A program made the position numbers and the translations under genes. The notes under the pieces were generated by a model that worked only from the letters and a program-made list of their open reading frames with translations, did no database searches and was not told the origin of the DNA. This document shows, piece after piece, positions 12,048 through 25,247 of a stretch of DNA of 64,000 bases (position 1 is the first letter of the stretch; each line of letters begins with the position of its first letter). The stretch is from the NCBI GenBank assembly GCA_003254885.1, contig QANT01000963.1, positions 1 to 64,000 of the forward strand. Reading direction: 5' to 3'. The stretch comes from Purshia tridentata. Its lineage: Eukaryota > Streptophyta > Magnoliopsida > Rosales > Rosaceae.

Positions 12048-15000
12048 TTAGTCTGATTCCTTAGCAGATGTCTCTCCATTGAAAGAATATTCCTCATCTC
12101 CCAAATTTGGGGGGCTTCCTACATGGTTCTCCTCATGGCTCATTGTTCGAGCCTTTCCAGGTCTTGTGCGAACATTAACCCCCATAGGGAAGGGCACCTG
12201 TAGATCAAATTTTGTCAGCATGCAATCTTTCTATCTAAAAAGTAATTACTGTTACAACTGGTGCCATTTGAATCTGCAGTGCATGTTCAGTCACCATGTT
12301 CATACCTGATCACCAGCATTGGGGCCATCAGTATTGAAGAGAATGGGACGGCATCGCTTATCCTCATTCATCAAGCTTGAGTTCTGGAAATGTGCAATCA
12401 GAGCAGCTTTTCCTTGAATCCGAGCATATGCAATTGATGCCACCTTCTCACTATTGAACTTCTCCCATTTCTTCCCATTGAATGACTAAAAAGAATGGAC
12501 ATTTATTTTAGCTCTAATTTGCATGTCTTTTGTCATCTATTCATCTTAAAGCTTATGCAAAACAAACCTGATAAAATGGAATGATCAGTCTAGGATCAGT
12601 CATATTGATGAATGCATACCCCACATTGCATTTGTTCTGCAACAGATATGAAGACCATGTTCATCATACAGCAAAAAATACTAAATTAAATTTACACAGC
12701 AGGTTCAGCTATCGACAATATCAAAGGAAATAATCCAAACAGGAGAAGGGACTTGCCTTAAAATCAATTGGTAGATAAATAAAATCATAAGTTCCACGAT
12801 GGCGTTCATCAATTGCAGCCAATAGCATCTTTGAAGTATACCTGTTGGTACAAATGCATTGATCCAAGAATCATTAAATGCCAAGAAGACTAATAAAAGG
12901 AGCCAGTTAAAAAAATGAAGATTTCTTCTATTTTCTATACAACTGGTTTGCGAAATGTAATCAGCGTGTAGCAAAATTAATCTGTACTCCTATTCATATC
13001 ACTTGAAATGCTTAAATCAATGCACCTGCTGGTACCCGCTAGGTGCACTGACAGATGCATATCTTCAGGCTCCCAGAATTCAAGTGCAGAGTCAGTGAGT
13101 CACTTACTTGTTAGGAATGTTCTTTATCATAAGTGTTGTTCGGATGTCTTCCCCTCGCATTATGCGGTCAATATCAAGTTCATACTGTTTCTTATTGTCA
13201 ACCTGATTATTGTTGCCTTCATTTCTACGACTTCTAGCACGTTCAGTAGGTGGATCAAATGAATTCATGATGGGAACCATCTGTCCTCTTCCAGGAAACA
13301 TCATGCACCTTTGATGATGGGCTTGGAGTCCGACATTTTTGTGGGGAATTGGCAGGTCCATGATGTTTCCACCAACATGAGGAAAGATGTTATGAGAAAC
13401 AAATTCCACCGAATGAGGGGAGTTATTTGAAATTCTCATATTCCCAAGAGAGCCTGGATGAAATCCAGATGCCTCAGGGGATTCACCAGCATATGCATGT
13501 CGCCTGTCCCAGGGGGAAGGATTAGCCACTGGTGCTGATCCCACATGATGATTATTTACTGGTAAAGCTGGGTTTAACATATGAGATGGTGCTCTAGGAA
13601 TTCCACGCGGTGGGGGATGGACTGCAGAAATGGGATGGGCTGCAGAAATGCCGTTGACAAATGATGGTGAGTTTGGCCATATCATTCCTGGAGATTGGGG
13701 GTGATAAGAGTTGTTCCATGCATAATGATGTCCAGGAATATGGCAGCTAACATTACCAGTAGATCCAAAAACTAGCAGGAAGATAGCAAAAAGGGATAAT
13801 CAGAAAAAGGAAAAAATTTCAAACTGAAGAAATATGAGCTTTGTGATTTACTGCACTTACCACCTTCATTAAGTTCAATTGAGTGCCCACTTGAGCTTAC
13901 TCTGCTAAAGTGCATGTTATCAATTCTTTCTGTTGGTCTGATATTGATACTTGCAGATACAGTGCCCGAAGAATTATAGTTGACACCATTAGTTAAACCA
14001 TCATGATATTCTGGAAGTGAATGAGGATGAAAAGCTGGTGTGCCATGGATGTCAAATTTTAGTGAGCCTTGTGAATGAGTGGACTCAGTAAGGCCAGACT
14101 GATTGCCACCTGATTCAACTCTCATCAGAGAAGGGAAGCTGTTAGGAACACTAGAAGAGATTTCATGATGGAACACGTTTTCAAGGGACTGAGCTTTTAC
14201 TGCAGAGTGTGCCATAATAGTTCCATTATCTGTGCAACTGGATGTAATCGGTCCATGTGGAATTGGGCCTGTTAACAACTCTTTATGAGACAACATAAAA
14301 ATAATTTGTGCTTCTGAACTAGATTCAATGAGCATGAGGTTTTTAAGGCCAAAATTTTACCAGAAAAACCAGTGATAGAGTTAATAGGAGGGCTACTCTG
14401 CTGTAAATAAAGGCCACATTCATCTTGCTCTAACTCTGAAGGTAGCCCCAAACTGCAGTGGAACACAAATACAAGAAAGAGATAGTAGTATATCAAAAGC
14501 TTGGTAATACTCATAATATTGAGTAAAGCTAGACTAAATTTTTTTTTTTTCCACCACAAAAGTGTGTAAAAAGTTTAGGTAGGTTTCTTTCCTGACATAA
14601 TTTAATTGCCATTCCTACTACGGCTGAAGAAAAAAGAAATGCAGGAAAATGCATATACAAGCAACAAAGGAAAAATTATTGTGCTAGGGCAATTACCTCC
14701 GCCTTCCTCCAGGTCGGCTTGGCTCAAGCTTAATCCGCTTCCCAGCAATATCACTCCTGTTTAAGGCATGAAGAGCAGCCTCTGCAGCTCTAACATCATA
14801 AAATTCAATAAATTTGTGATGACTTCTGTTTGGGGTTTCACGGATCTGCAGTCCAGGATTAAGAAAGACAATGCATTAAACCCTATGCTTTTGCCATGCA
14901 CAACTATAAAAATTGGCAAACAAGTTCACCTCTTTGATTTCTCCATAGACACCAAAAACCTGGCGAAGTTCATCATTTGAAACAGAAGAATCAAGGTTAA

Positions 15001-18000
15001 ATACCACAAGAGTGCCTTGATTAACATCTTTCTCAGAAGGGTTGTCCTGAAAAGAGAACGCATGATGCAAATAAGTAAAATAAAAGTCCATGCACAAAAT
15101 AAAACGAAGTATAGGTTACCAATATAGAATCAATTACGACATAATGATAACCCTGACAAAGTACTGACATTCTGAAAGCAACCATCATAAGTAAAATAAA
15201 GTAATTCTAGTATATGGAGGGATAACATCGTGAAAACTCACCTTTGGAATTGAGTAATGTATGTCAAGCTTCCGGCGCCTCAATGGTTTGTTCTGGAGTG
15301 CTTTCATTGCATTCCGGGCTGCTCTAATATCATAGTAGGATATCATAACAAAACCACGATGCTTGCAGGCTGTATAAAGAGTGCGAATATCTCCATATTG
15401 CTGCATATTTAAGTTACAAAATTTCAATAGTCAATAGCCAAATAACATACAATACTGAAAATGAATATAAATCCCAAAAAAAATAAACAACTATAAAAAA
15501 TAATCTAAAACACAAACCTCAAACAGGGTTCTCAACTCAGAATCTTCAATGTTACTATTTATATTTCTCACAAACAATGTCCTAGAAGGGTGTTCACCGT
15601 AAGGGTGTTCTCCAACTACTGAACCATTGCATGCCAGACCATTAGAAACTCCTCCAGGATACTCTGAATCCATTAGTCCAGCTGACAAACCATCATCTCC
15701 CAAATCCATTCCCCCAACACTGTTAAAAAGGTCTAACTCCTCCATTTCATCCCCAGCACTGAGTTGGACATTATAGCCAAGCCCATCGGTAACTCCAGAT
15801 AGCAGCTCGTCATCATTAGGGAGGAGATTTCCAATGGTTTGGGCTTCTATTTCTTCAAGGGATTCAAAAGCTTCCTCTTCCTCGTAGTGGGAGGCAACAG
15901 TATCAACAGAATGACCATAGAGTGCATTGTTTGATGATAATCTCACTGCAGCAGAAAATTTTCATTTTCAAGGAAAATTGCATTTCAAATAAGCAATGAA
16001 GCTGAATCTAGCAAAGAAACTCAGCCTAGAACACAGTGTTCATTAAGATATGGCACTTCATTTGCAGTTCAAGCATACTACTAGCTGGCACTGGAAACAG
16101 ATGTTTACACAAGGAATATTGAAGTCAGAAGACTTACACTTCCTACCAAATAACTCAGACAACGAACTTGAGAAAAGCTTACTCTCATACTGAGCTCCCA
16201 TCATATTGGCTTTGCCACCTTCCCCAAAATAAGATGCTGTTTCAACATTTACATTAGATCTTTCTCCTGAATCATGGTCCATGATTCTCGAATAACTCAA
16301 GGAATGACTTATGGCTCTCTCTGCTCCCACTGCTTGTCTATTTAGGCTGGGATGCACTTTCTGGTCTCGCATTAAGAAAAATTCGGGATGGTCCACAGAC
16401 TTCACTGTCTGACACTTCTCCAGAGAAGATGAAGCGAGTGACTTCTTACTGGCTGTTTACAAAATTAGAATCAAGACTCTCCTTAATAGAAGCAAAACTC
16501 ATTTATCATAATGAAAGGCAATAAATTATATGGTCTCATAGTTAATTTTGGTGGAAATTAGCATTGAGGGCCCATGCTAAATGTCTGACAAGAATGATCA
16601 AATACTTTCACAAGAACAAAAACATACATTCTTCTAAGAATCCATAAAATGAGACTCACGGATAACGACATTTCCAGAAAAGGCACAAGGTATTATGAAA
16701 TTAATACTATACACACCAGGAAATTCAGTTGGAATTTACTCAACATCACAGATCCACAACTAATTATATAAATTGAAAATTGTTATTAAAATCATCCTCT
16801 CATTCATTCCATCACTCCTTATCTTTATCCCTGTAATCAATAATATCATCAAGTTGTCATCATAACCATTCCTATGGCCTGCTTAAAACTTTGAACTCTT
16901 TTCTTTAACAATAAAACTGACCCCAACACCGAAATTCCTATCAACACCACATACCACTGTCACTTTTTAGGGAAGGTTAGAGTAACTTCTAAAAACTCAA
17001 AGCAGACCTGGTTAATGTATCAATACCGAAGATAACTACTAAAGCTGGTGGCACAAAATTAATTTTCGGCATGAATACAAGATTTTCTGCTGTGGCCTAA
17101 GCTTATTAACCAAAGACACCTTTTTTGTAAGACAGTTACACAAATTCCTTTCTGCACAAGTTGGACAAGATTTGAGAATATACATGCACTGCAATGGCCA
17201 GTGTACACGCATAAGAAACCACATTATTTTATGTTTGCAAGTGTCTCGTGGTCCTTTTCATGAATGAATAAACTGAATTGCTACCAACTTGATATTTCAA
17301 GTGATGCTAAGGCAGGAGAAAGATATTCAAATCTAAGCAACAGAGAAAAGCCTGCATATATTAACTTGAGTGCGGAACCGGCTATAGAAAGATAACGGTA
17401 GTGGAAACTTCTTGACTAGTTGAATACAAAATAATAACAGACAATTACTTGCATGGTACTCTGTCAAAGATGTGAATTAATTGCAATGACATCTTAGTTA
17501 TGTAATATTCTCCGAGTTAGTCATTAATGCCCTCTAAAGCAATGGTTTAGCAACAAGTCGGAAATTAATGGTTAATTATAGACATGCCCCTTGAATTAGT
17601 ACCCGTATCTCACTTTACCATCCGAATTTTGTTTTGACTCACTTTACCCCTTAAGTTGTAATTCACGTGTTAAGTTGCCCAATCCGTCAATCCAAAGTTT
17701 TTTGTCTCCCATGCTGATGTCATGCCCCTTCCAAATTTTCCACGTATGTCAATATGGGAGGCAGAAAATTTTACTGAATTGACGGATTGGGGTGATTTGA
17801 GGACAAAGTTAGACACAGGTTATAATTTATGGGGCATTACTATAATTAACCCAAGAATTAAAAGGTAAGACTGCAAGGGAATGATATTCATGGACCAAAA
17901 CGGTAAGACAAACAAGTTATAGATTGATTGTACTGACCATGGTTATCGGGAACGTTATCTGACTTCCAAAACCCAACCTGCCTCTGCCAAAGTTTACAAA

Positions 18001-18368
18001 ACATAGAGTAAATACAACAACCAAACAGGCAAAAATGCAAGAAGAAACTTAATAATGAATGCACTAGAAGAACAAACGGGTTCTTAAAAAATATATATAT
18101 ATATAATAAAACAGTGCATTCAGTAATAGACGGCCAATTGAACTGAAGATTACTTAATAATGAATGCACTCGAAGAACATATGGGTTCTTAAAACGGAAA
18201 ACATATATTTATATAACAAAACAGTGAATTCAGTAATAGACGACCAATTGAACTGAAGATTGGAATTGGAAGATGCAAATAAATCAATACCTCGTTTGGA
18301 AAACATACATCTTCGGAGAAAAACGATGATGCGGACAAACCGTTTAGGTCCATGATTTCAGATGGCAT
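12048..18368 (-). CDS. MEI2-like RNA-binding protein (AML1/AML4 type)
   Basis: Fourteen exons on the minus strand join in frame to 979 aa: 18291-18368, 17938-17983, 16138-16452, 15518-15945, 15242-15400, 14930-15046, 14697-14845, 14361-14452, 13861-14268, 13108-13771, 12757-12841, 12568-12636, 12306-12485 and 12048-12197. Three RRMs are visible: RRM1 (about 265-342, RTLFVRNINSN), RRM2 (about 350-425, GTLVVFNLDSS) and the MEI2-specific C-terminal RRM (about 806-910, TTLMIKNIPNKYTSKML). Length and layout match the plant MEI2-like family, which promotes meiosis and vegetative growth through RNA binding, by analogy with fission yeast Mei2. The intron after the exon ending at 12757 uses a GC donor. 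A 5' UTR intron (18382-18849) precedes the ATG. Intron 2 (1485 bp) holds a MITE-like element and intron 1 a 105-bp tandem duplication. It cannot be assigned to AML1 or AML4 by eye. Confidence 0.95.
17571..17850. mobile_element. MITE-like element in MEI2-like intron 2
   Basis: The two ends are inverted copies: GTTAATTATAG followed by a few bases and ATGCCCC on the left, and the reverse complement on the right (ending GGGGCATTACTATAATTAAC). Similarity continues inward through CCAATCCGTCAAT and CTCCCAT blocks, so most of the 280 bp folds on itself. There is no coding capacity. A clear target-site duplication was not identified, so the superfamily is left open. Confidence 0.7.
18047..18262. repeat. 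105-bp tandem duplication in MEI2-like intron 1
   Basis: Two adjacent copies start with ACTTAATAATGAATGCACT at 18047 and 18152 and end with the shared CCAATTGAACTGAAGATT. They differ by a few substitutions and the length of an AT tract. The splice sites lie outside. Confidence 0.9.
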
Positions 18369-18849
18369 GACGAAACTTAAACTGCATAAACCAAAAGTCT
18401 TTAAAAAAAAAACTGCATTTTCAGCGGCATCGTCTAAATCTCTACAGAGTATTCAAAATTGTCCTTCGAGCATAAAAAAACTGCACGCCAAAAATTATAA
18501 AATGCTTTGACAACTTGTTTATGATTCTCAGAATTACGTTTTGAGGGGAGAGAATAAAGGCACGTGTTGGATTATAAGCTAGAATTAGAAGGGAACAAAA
18601 AATCTACAGGTGGAATGAGCTCAAGATCTCGAAATTTAAGTAATCCAGTTATGAGAAATTTAGAAAAATTATGATAAACAAAAATGATACGGATGCATTT
18701 CTATCATTACTACCAAATCTACGTGTAATTCTCAGGAAGATCAGCAAGATCACGAGCAAAAAATGGAAAATAGAAATGAAAATTACACAGGCGAAAATTG
18801 AAGGGAAAATTCTGAAAATTCAGCAAACAGATAACGGTTTGGTGTTTAC

Positions 18850-18978
18850 CTACGAACTTGCAGATACGAAATCAAAGTCTGAGCTCCGAAATGAATCGAT
18901 CAGCGGACGAACCAGCCAGCCAAACACAGACGTTGAAATCGCAATTGGAGTAATATTATCTGAGGCAGACAGAGAGAC

Positions 18979-19018
<40 letters not shown>

Positions 19019-19060
19019 GGAGGTGTGAGAGAGAGGAATTTAAATTAAAACAAGGATGAA
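18850..19060 (-). other. Probable 5' UTR exon of the MEI2-like gene with GA/CT microsatellite
   Basis: A donor reads GTTCGTAG before GTAAAC on the minus strand (AC at 18848-18849), matching an acceptor at 18382-18383 just above the ATG. The exon contains a pure GA run at 18984-19014 (CT in the transcript). The outer boundary is not determined. Confidence 0.6.
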
Positions 19061-20094
19061 GAGGAGGAGGGAGAAGACATAAAAAAAAATGGAATAAATT
19101 ACGGCATAAGGCAAGGGGATTGGAGAAGGGATCATCTAGGCATCTGTGCCGTGTAAGATCCTCTTAAGCTTCTTTGATGCTCTTTTTCCCTGCATTGCAC
19201 GTTAACCATTTTTAATTTTTCCTTTTTTTTTCTCTTTATGGTGATGGCTTCATTCTGTTCCTTCCTTCCTCGTTCTTCTCTTCTTCTACTTTTTCAATTT
19301 TCCTGAATCACAAGCTGCACGTTTTCCCTCTTCCCCTTCTGCTTACACCGAAGCTTTTCTCAGTAGGAATCTATGGAATTCTCCGGCGAGATTCCAAGCA
19401 CTCGCCAGAGAGAAAGAGGGAGAGGTTTGGCTTCTCTCTTTTTTCTTTGTTTTTTTGAGCTCCGGACAAACGAAGAGAAATTAAAAAAAAACCAGACAGA
19501 CCAGGCTCTCCTCCTACAAACACGAAACAGAAATCGAGAGGTTGCCGTTAAAACTGTTTGACGTCGTTAAAATCCTAATCCGTTGTGTGGTCTGAGAGAG
19601 AGAGAGAGAGGGGGGGGTCTTTGCTGGGTTTGGCAACTATCTCTCTGTCTGAACGCCACGCTTGCGGGTAAAGACCTTCGGTTTGTGAGAAATTTTTTGG
19701 TGGTTCATTACTTGTAAATTTGTAATTAATATATCTTTATTATTATAAAGCCAATAGATAAATTTAGTGTTACAAATTTTACTAATACTTTATTTGTCCA
19801 AATAACTTTTTACTAGATTAAAGAATTAAATTAAAATAATTTAATAAAACTAAGGGTATAAATGTAAAATTAAACCATTAAAAAAAACTAAAAAATAAAA
19901 ATAAAAACACTCCACCACCTTATAAGATGGAGAGTGAAAAGTTATTGAACAGTTAAAGTTTTCAAATTTTTTTAAAATAATTAGCTAAAAATAAAAAATA
20001 AAAAATAAATAAAAATTTTTATAATTAGAATGTTTCATTTGCATGTGCAAGTACCAAAAGTCTAATGTATTATAATATAAAGAGATGTTATTGA

Positions 20095-21379
20095 TAGGGA
20101 GACGATTTTCGCACTCCACTTTTCTCCGTTTGCATTCCTTCTGTTTTTTAAAAGATTTTTATTATGTTTTTCATTTTATATATCCAAATCTACCCTTAAA
20201 GTTTTGACTTACAGTATTTATTTTAATTCTCTTTTTAACTCGTTTTTTATTAATTGTTCTTTTAACATTAATTAATTAATTAATAATAGATATTATGTAT
20301 GGACAACAATTAATGCAACTCAACATTAATTGTTACCATTAGCTAGAAGCTCATCAATGAGGTTTTTAATTTCGGATTTGGATCCTCTTCTAATTTAACT
20401 AATCTCCTAACTTTTTTAAACTTTTAATTATAACATGTCATGTGTATATTTTAAGATTAAATGGTTTACATTGATTTAGAGCTATAGCTTCAAATTAAAT
20501 AATTAAAAAAATAAAAAATGTGAGGAAAAAAGTTCTGTCAATTAACTGCCTTTTTTTTCTTCTTTTGGAGATATTCGTTTCCTCCAAAACTCTTGTCTAC
20601 CATGGTTTTTCTTTCTCTGTAAGTTTATTGACAGAGAAAAAGTTGTTGACAAATAACTAATGATTCCTCCTTTATTTTGAATTTTGTACAATTTTTTTTT
20701 CGTTGTCTTTGTTGTTTGGTTGATCTTCCAATTCTTTGGACATTTCTTTATTTGGCTTACAAAATGGTAACAATATGATAATCACACTATCAATCACCAT
20801 ATAATCTTCCAATGGTAGACAAAGTAAAATTAATATGATCACCATGGCAGACAAGCATCTCTCTCCAAAGAGGCAGCATATATAACAAGAGAGAGAGAGC
20901 TATCAACATCTTTTGATCTCTCAAACTATAAACTTGCAGAGAAAAAAAAGCTATGGTAGACAAGAGTTTTGGAGGAGATCAACATCTCCAAAAGAGAAAG
21001 AAAAAAAAAGGTAGGCAGTCGACACTATTTTTTTCTCCTCACATTTTTTATTTTCTTTAAGTACTTAATTTAAAGCTATAGCCCTAAATCAATGTGAACC
21101 ATTTGATCTTGAATTATACACATGGCATCTTATAGTAAAAAGTTTAGGAATGTTAAGAAATTAGTATAGTAGGAGAGGATCCAAGTTCGTTAATTTCCAA
21201 TGGTGTTAAAAGAATAATTAATAAAACACGAGTTAAAAAGGGAATTTAAAATATATATATTGTAAATCCAAATTATAAGGCTAGATTTGGAAATATAAAA
21301 TGAAAAATATAATAAAAATATTTAAAAAAACAAAAGGAATGCAAACGAAGAAAAGTGGAGTGTGAAAATTGCCTCCCTA
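20095..21379. mobile_element. Foldback-type non-autonomous DNA transposon with arms of about 540 bp
   Basis: The first and last roughly 540 bp are inverted copies of each other. Outermost is TAGGGAG, then near-identical blocks such as ACTCCACTTTTCT and GTTTGCATTCCTT, and further inward TTTTGGAGAT and CTCCAAAACTCTTGTCTACC. The left arm carries an extra segment of about 90-100 bp (about 20265-20360). The central spacer is a few hundred bases without coding content. Flanking TA-rich sequence hides any target-site duplication. Long inverted arms with no transposase suggest a Mutator-like or foldback MITE; the superfamily is uncertain. Confidence 0.85.
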
Positions 21380-21815
21380 TTAATATTATACTTAATATTT
21401 GATTTTTTTGGCCAAATACTTAATATTTGATAAAGATAAATAAATCATTCAATAATATTTTTATTTGTTAATTTAATTATATTAAGCGACAATATATCCG
21501 TTATATATAAACAGTTATCTCATTTTTAAGTTGAGCCGGTCCCTGGCATCGTATCTTTGTGATCAAATGACAAGAATGCCCCTTCAATGATTGAGTCATT
21601 GAAACGGTTAAATTAGGTAACTTATAGGAAGGTGTTTAGGTAACGTGACTGAACCCTTTAGGGACCTAAAGGCTCAGGGGTTACTAAACTCACTTTGGCA
21701 TTTGGATACGTGCGCTATACAAATTGTTACTGTCATCGTGGAGAAGCTAATCTCCTGCTGCCGGGAACACACTGTTATTTCCGTTCTGTGGACAAGACTA
21801 CTTTTAGATATCATG

Positions 21816-21973
21816 GGACACGCGTCCATCTTGGAGTGGCTGTACTCATTTCCTTGTACACTCATAAATCATAATGGCAGTTAAGTGACTATTACATACG
21901 AACCGGAAAATGATATCCCTACTTAGTTATGTGAAGGAAAACGTGAACTCACTGTTCTGATGGACGCGTGTCC
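21816..21973. repeat. Perfect 15-bp inverted repeat pair with ACGCGT core
   Basis: GGACACGCGTCCATC at 21816-21830 and its exact reverse complement at 21959-21973 are separated by 128 bp. The core ACGCGT is the CGCG-box recognised by CAMTA factors in other plants (family knowledge). No gene starts nearby. Confidence 0.8.
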
Positions 21974-23831
21974 GCTATCATTCACGGCAGTTAAATTACA
22001 AAAGAGCTCATCTACGTTGTCTTTTTCCACCTATCATGCTCAAGCAGCTCAACAATGAAATTATCTCGAAAAGTATTAGGAAGTTGGATTAATGCCTAAT
22101 TGCCGACTATAGATCTATAAGTCTATAATCATACAAATTGGCTGGATAGCCTGGATTGGTCCAGTTATGGTCGTACTCATAGAGTTATACATACCAGAGT
22201 AATTTATGCGACTTATGTGTTATATATTTTCTTATTTATTATTTAATACGAGGACTTTAAAGTGGAATGTACCATTTACAAACAGCATCAAATTCTGCAC
22301 CATGTTAAATAAGAAACTGATCATTTTTTGTTTTTTATTTAACAAAAAACAATTTGCATGATTATCAAAAAAGAGCGAGAAAATCATATTTGGGATGAAA
22401 TTTTATATAAAACCTGAATAAACATCACCCTACATAAACTGGATTAAATTGGATCTGTTAGCCTAATTGATAAATTCTTTGGATTTTGTGTAAGGATTTA
22501 TTTAGACGAGCGAGAGAGGTTCGTAGCTCATAAACCCAATTGACCTCCAATCAATCAAAAAATAATAATTAATTTTATATTCAGGTGATAATAGCAAATG
22601 TCTTTAATGGCTGCTTGAAAGCCAATTAAATATTTCATTATAAAAGAGAAATCCAATTAAATAATGTTACAAGTAATTATGTTTGAAAACAAAGACATAA
22701 CGGAGTTTGTTCACCTTTGATGCGCACTTTAAAGATATACATATTTTATTGACATTAATTTCCAGATGTAGAGAATTCAGTGGCCTCTGATTCTTAAAAG
22801 ATCGGGAGCCTCACATGCTTAGATTATTAATAAAAACATTTAATCTTGACCCCTTTAATTTGGATACTCTTTTTACGCTAATCAAGTCGCACTGGCTTTA
22901 ATTAAATATTAATTTAAAATGACACTGCTTGGTTGGGGTTCATATATATGTGGTTCTCGGGCCGCACCGCCATTCATGTTGAATGAAGTAGTAGATAAGA
23001 ATATATAATATTTGCCTCAGTTCATAGTCAAATGAGATTCTCTCTCCTCTCTTACAAAAGTATGTTTTCTTATCTTAAATAAATAAAAATTAATTTATAA
23101 ATTAAATAAAAAAATAAAAAATTTCATGCATATGCGAGAGAGAGGATTGAAGGAGTTCCTTCCAGCGATTGAGACAACAATTATTCAGTAAATAAATTAA
23201 TACTGCTCATGCATGTCCAGGACCAGTAAAAATGGTACATAAATGCTATATATAATTGGTACCTCGTGGTTGCAACCTTTATTAGTTGATGAATACATTC
23301 AATTCTAACACTAATCCTTTAAAACAATCCAGACTCGCTTTGAGCGATATATCATCATGTGATATTACCAATTTAAAGGGTAAGTTATTGGATGACATGT
23401 TTATTTTATTAAAGTAAGATATTAATAATATTCACCTATATTAATTTGTAATACATATATTGATTATTACACCGAAAAATCTCTATGACGTTTGAAGTAT
23501 TAAAATTTAGGACCCAACCTACTCATCTTATATTGTGATACCACGTCATTACCCTTGTTACAAAATGTTATTCTCAAATTTATGACCTTCATAATTTTTC
23601 AGAGGAATATATAAAAATTAATGAGATCATGCAGTGACATAAAGCTAGAACTGAGGAAATACGTGTGATCATATTAGCTACCTTCTTAATTAAATACTAG
23701 AGACAAAAAAAAAAAAACTAAATGGGATATGGCAATGCAGATTGCAGGCTATATATGATTAATTGTAACGGCATGATTATGATTGAGCCATCAATGAGAA
23801 CAAAATCAGGTAACTTAAAAAAGGTACATGT

Positions 23832-23850
23832 TATATATATATATATATAT
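23832..23850. repeat. AT dinucleotide microsatellite
   Basis: About nine TA units are read directly. Confidence 0.85.
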
Positions 23851-25153
23851 ACACACTAAATTATTCGGAATAAAATATAAAAAAGATACAGTATAAGCTC
23901 ATATAAATCCTTAAGGATTCTTAGCTTACCATCAACATTTGAAGCCAATGTAAAAGTAAAGGAAGTGCAAGAAGAAAAGAAAAGAAAAGAATGCAGTACG
24001 TACGTAAGAAAGTGAAGGAAAATACAAAATTTTCTATAGAAAGTGTTTAACTACGAAGATTCGTATATATATGGATAAATTTGATGGGTTAGCTCAGCCT
24101 TGTGCTTAATTAGATTTGTTGGTTTTTCTTGTTAAAATTTATGTGTAAAAGTAAGTACAACAGTACAACACAACGCTTATAATTATATAGATAAAATTCA
24201 CTTATATATATTAAAGATAATTTACATCAATTATATAGGTACTAAAAAAATATTATTATTTTTTAGTTGAATGGGTCAAAAAACTTTAGTTAATAATAGG
24301 GTCCCTTTGACAGTTTGACAGTTGACAGTCATACGCCCGTACAAGTACGATAGTGCTGTAGTGTAAGACCCACCACACGATCAAGAAGGCAGGTGGTACT
24401 CGATCTTGACCCGCCTGGCTATACAGCTATTTCAGCTGAATTAAAGTCCATGGATTAATGAATTAAGCGATTGTATACCCTCCAGATCGAGCTGACTAGT
24501 AATATTTAAGGTCATTCTATATACTTAATAAAACTAAGGGTCACAGTTCTATATATATCCCTAGCTAGTACACTTTTTACGGATCGATCCAACTAATTAG
24601 ATGGGGCATGCAACTTCTTAACAACTTACCCCGCCCTAGCTTGGTCCCAAGTCATTCATGAACTAGTGTAGTTATAATTACCAGTACTCCAAACCGAACT
24701 TGATTTGAGTGTTACTCTTTTAACATTTAGTTGATCAGCAAACTATATATGTACTAGCTTTGACTTCGTATGTTAGAAGGGACTGAGAGAGTGGCGGTGA
24801 GACCAACTATACGCAAAACCCATACTTTGAGATAATGCCATACCCACTGCCCCATTTAACAATTAGTGCCAGGTTAGTTCTAGTTAGAAATTTTGCAAAT
24901 ACATACCTATAAATAATCTGTTGTCCTGTCATGTCCAGACCCGGTGTGGTCCAATATGTCATGCATATGAAAAAGTCGCTTCAATATTCAGGTAGCAAGC
25001 ACAAGAGTTTCTTTCTGCTTGTTCTCTGTGACCAGGTAGTAATTAGCCAGTACACGCATTAATAGTTACATGATCTTGTTAGCTTAACTGCACACAATTG
25101 GACAGCTTACCTGCATCTATATATATACGAAAATTCTTAAGTGCGAACGCCCG

Positions 25154-25247
25154 TTTGTAGATTTTCTTTCATCAACCGGTCGGTGTTCCCAATTAATACA
25201 AGCCACCTCCTACGCAGTCGATCGGTTGATTAACTAAAATCTACAAA
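25154..25247 (+). ncRNA. MicroRNA-precursor-like hairpin (candidate)
   Basis: A 30-nt left arm (25154-25183, TTTGTAGATTTTC... to CCGGTCGG) pairs with the right arm 25218-25247 across a 34-nt loop. By eye there are 25 Watson-Crick pairs, two G-U wobbles and three mismatches, close to plant MIRNA geometry. The sequence matches no conserved microRNA that I can recall. The right arm ends inside the first unit of the following tandem duplication. A short transposon remnant could give the same structure. Confidence 0.35.

Noticed and set aside
19373-19561. 62-codon plus-strand frame starting MEFSGEIPSTRQ
   Set aside because: Lies in GA-rich DNA near the MEI2-like promoter, with no recognisable family or downstream exons.
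21645-21884. 79-codon plus-strand frame in the gene-poor interval
   Set aside because: No domain, no splice partners and no leader or terminator context; treated as chance.
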